DNA of 7,578 nt. It comes from Clostridia bacterium. GTDB taxonomy: Bacteria > Bacillota > Clostridia > Christensenellales > Aristaeellaceae. Shown here piece by piece: positions 5,790 to 7,578 of the stretch; position 1 is the stretch's first letter, and each line of letters starts with the position of its first letter. The DNA lies in NCBI GenBank assembly GCA_017537105.1, contig JAFWBZ010000396.1:1-7578 (forward strand), read 5' to 3'. Under the pieces are notes generated by a model, which saw only the letters and a program-made list of their open reading frames with translations, was not told the origin of the DNA and did not search any database. Both the position numbers and the translations under genes were made by a program.

Positions 5790-7578
5790 TGGCGCGCTCG
5801 CTTGAGAAGCTGCAGAAGCAGTACAACTCCACCGCGGCGGCCTCGTCCCGGGGTCCCATGGCCGCCACCAACAACTTCAAGGGCCGCCCCGCCCACAGCC
5901 GGGCGACCATCGGCCGCATCTTCGGCTACGTGGGCCGCTATTGGAAGCGCCTGATCCTGGTGTTCCTGTGCATGCTGCTGTCCACCGGCGCCATGCTGGT
6001 GGGCAGCTACCTGCTGCGCCCGATCATCAACCGCATCGCGGACGGCAGCATTCCCGCGGCCGACCGGCTGGCCTATCTGGCGCGGATGCTCGTGGTGCTG
6101 GTCGGCGTGTACCTGGCGGCCATCGGCGGCTCCTATCTGCAGAGCCGGCTGATGATCGGCATCTCCCGGACCGCCATACAGACCATCCGCAACGACCTGT
6201 TCACGAAGCTGGAGCGACTTCCCCTGCGGTTCCACGACAACCAGACCACCGGCGAGCTGATGAGCCGCTTCACCAACGACGTGGACAACATCGGCCTGAT
6301 GCTGGACCAGTCGCTGATGTCCCTGCTGTCGGGCGTCATCAACCTGATCGGCACGCTGTCCATGATGATCTACACGAACATCTGGCTCACGCTGATCACG
6401 CTGGTGTTCATCCCCATCTTCACGCTGTGCAGCCGCTTCATCATCGCCAAGAGCCGCAAGTACTACTCGGCCCAGCAGGCGGCCCTGGGCGCCGCCAACG
6501 GCTACATCGAGGAGTCCGTGGCGGGGCAGAAGGTCGTGAAGGTGTTCAACCACGAGGCCGACTGCGAGGCGGAATTCGGCGCGCTGAACGACGATTTGCG
6601 CGACAAGCAGATGAAGGCCATGTTCTTCGGCGGCATCATGGGCCCCATCATGGGCAACATGAGCCAGGTCAGCTACGCGCTGACCGCCGGCGTCGGCGGC
6701 GTGCTGTGCGCGCTGGGGCGGTTTGACGTGGGCGGCCTCGCCATCTTCGTCAACTACTCCCGCCAGTTCTCCCGCCCCATCAACGAGATCTCCCAGCAGA
6801 TGGCCACGATCTTCTCCGCCCTGGCCGGCGCGGAGCGCGTGTTCGCCATCATAGACCTGGACCCCGAGACCGACGACGCCGGGGATCTCGTGCGCCCCGA
6901 AAAGCTGGAGGGCCACGTGATCCTGGACGACGTCAGCTTCGGCTACGTGCCGGAGAAGACGGTGCTCAAGCACATCTCCCTCTACGCCAAGCCAGGCCAG
7001 AAGATCGCGTTCGTGGGCTCCACCGGTGCGGGCAAGACCACCATCACCAACCTGCTGAATCGCTTCTACGACATCGATTCCGGCACCATCACCATCGACG
7101 GCATCGACATCCGGAAGATGCCCCGGGACTTCCTGCGCCAGAACATCGCCATGGTGCTGCAGGACACCCACCTGTTCACTGGCACGGTGATGGAGAACAT
7201 CCGCTACGGCCGCCTCGACGCCACCGACGAGGAGGTCGTCGCCGCGGCGAAAATGGCCAGCGCCGACAGCTTCATCCGGCGGCTCTCCGACGGCTATGAC
7301 ACCGTCATCGAGGGCGACGGCGCGAACCTGTCCCAGGGGCAGCGCCAGCTTCTGAACATCGCCCGCGCGGCCATCTCCCACGCGCCGATCCTGGTGCTGG
7401 ATGAGGCCACGAGCTCCGTCGACACCCGCACCGAGCGACACATCGAGAAGGGCATGGACCGGCTGATGCGCGACCGCACCACCTTCGTCATCGCCCATCG
7501 GCTCTCCACCGTGCGCAACGCCGACGCCATCATGGTGCTGGAGAACGGCGAGATCATCGAGCGCGGCGACCACGACGA
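5789..7578 (+). CDS. ABC exporter half-transporter, catalytic subunit of the heterodimer (3' end outside window)
   Basis: 596 residues are visible, with no stop before the window edge. From family lengths about 30 C-terminal residues are missing. A cytoplasmic N-terminal extension of about 50 residues, low in complexity, precedes six membrane helices (about 55-77, 97-118, 173-194, 199-217, 280-306, 312-335). The ATPase domain starts near 375: Walker A GSTGAGKTT (410-418), Q-loop Gln458, Walker B ILVLDE with catalytic Glu539, D-loop SSVD and switch His570 (IAHRLST). Its signature is LSQGQ (514-518) instead of LSGGQ. This complements the preceding gene: this subunit's Walker motifs with the partner's VSGGQ form the hydrolysing site, and its LSQGQ faces the degenerate site. 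The extension and the order of the two genes match the BmrD/LmrD/TM288 side of known heterodimers. Confidence 0.94.
   Translation, partial: MARSLEKLQKQYNSTAAASSRGPMAATNNFKGRPAHSRATIGRIFGYVGRYWKRLILVFLCMLLSTGAMLVGSYLLRPIINRIADGSIPAADRLAYLARMLVVLVGVYLAAIGGSYLQSRLMIGISRTAIQTIRNDLFTKLERLPLRFHDNQTTGELMSRFTNDVDNIGLMLDQSLMSLLSGVINLIGTLSMMIYTNIWLTLITLVFIPIFTLCSRFIIAKSRKYYSAQQAALGAANGYIEESVAGQKVVKVFNHEADCEAEFGALNDDLRDKQMKAMFFGGIMGPIMGNMSQVSYALTAGVGGVLCALGRFDVGGLAIFVNYSRQFSRPINEISQQMATIFSALAGAERVFAIIDLDPETDDAGDLVRPEKLEGHVILDDVSFGYVPEKTVLKHISLYAKPGQKIAFVGSTGAGKTTITNLLNRFYDIDSGTITIDGIDIRKMPRDFLRQNIAMVLQDTHLFTGTVMENIRYGRLDATDEEVVAAAKMASADSFIRRLSDGYDTVIEGDGANLSQGQRQLLNIARAAISHAPILVLDEATSSVDTRTERHIEKGMDRLMRDRTTFVIAHRLSTVRNADAIMVLENGEIIERGDHD

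Noticed and set aside
5941..6726. 261-codon + strand frame inside the second ABC gene
   Set aside because: It is an alternative frame of the ABC coding sequence, Arg/Gly/His/Pro-rich, without its own ribosome site.
5750..7573. 607-codon open frame on the - strand opposite the second ABC gene
   Set aside because: Same reason: it mirrors a gene with intact Walker, signature and switch motifs, and its repetitive His/Asp/Gln/Val content is an antisense artefact.

Overview
The window is G+C-rich bacterial chromosome with dense coding, strong Shine-Dalgarno sites and sigma-A/sigma-70-type promoters. The ClpX and trigger-factor sequences read as Firmicutes-like. The order tig-clpP-clpX, the small XRE/membrane-protein pair and a MarR-controlled heterodimeric ABC exporter together suggest a high-G+C member of the Clostridia. 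That assignment is an inference from protein character and synteny, not from a marker gene.

Bases 1-2490 (+ strand) hold the protein quality-control block. It contains the C-terminal 95 residues of trigger factor (tig), a 304-base gene-free stretch with several GC-rich hairpins, then clpP and clpX. The last two are 3 bases apart and translationally coupled. They encode the peptidase and the unfoldase of the ClpXP protease. Two hairpin-plus-T-tract structures in tandem (2507-2549 and 2545-2574) close this block. No lon gene follows, although lon often comes next in this cluster.

Bases 2580-3303 (- strand) hold a two-gene operon. A five-segment membrane protein of unrecognised function is followed, after one base, by a 67-residue XRE/Cro-type regulator. 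The operon starts from a near-perfect promoter (TTGACA, 17 bases, TATACT, on the - strand) with an A/T-rich upstream tract. It converges on clpX.

Bases 3304-3564 are a divergent intergenic region. One side carries the membrane-protein promoter. The other carries an extended -10 promoter whose start region is covered by a nested inverted repeat, probably the operator of the MarR protein encoded next.

Bases 3565-7578 (+ strand) form a tight operon: marR, then two ABC half-transporters with start/stop overlaps (ATGA, then TGATG). The first half has a degenerate ATPase site (Asp for the catalytic Glu, Gln for the switch His) but a canonical signature. The second has the catalytic Glu and His but an altered signature (LSQGQ). 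Together they form one asymmetric heterodimeric exporter of the BmrCD/LmrCD/TM287-288 kind, presumably induced when a ligand releases MarR. The second half runs off the window about 30 residues before its expected end.

I found no RNA genes, CRISPR arrays, insertion sequences or phage genes, and no clearly new system. The least explained elements are the membrane-protein/XRE pair, the nested operator and the methionine-rich membrane helices of the first ABC half.
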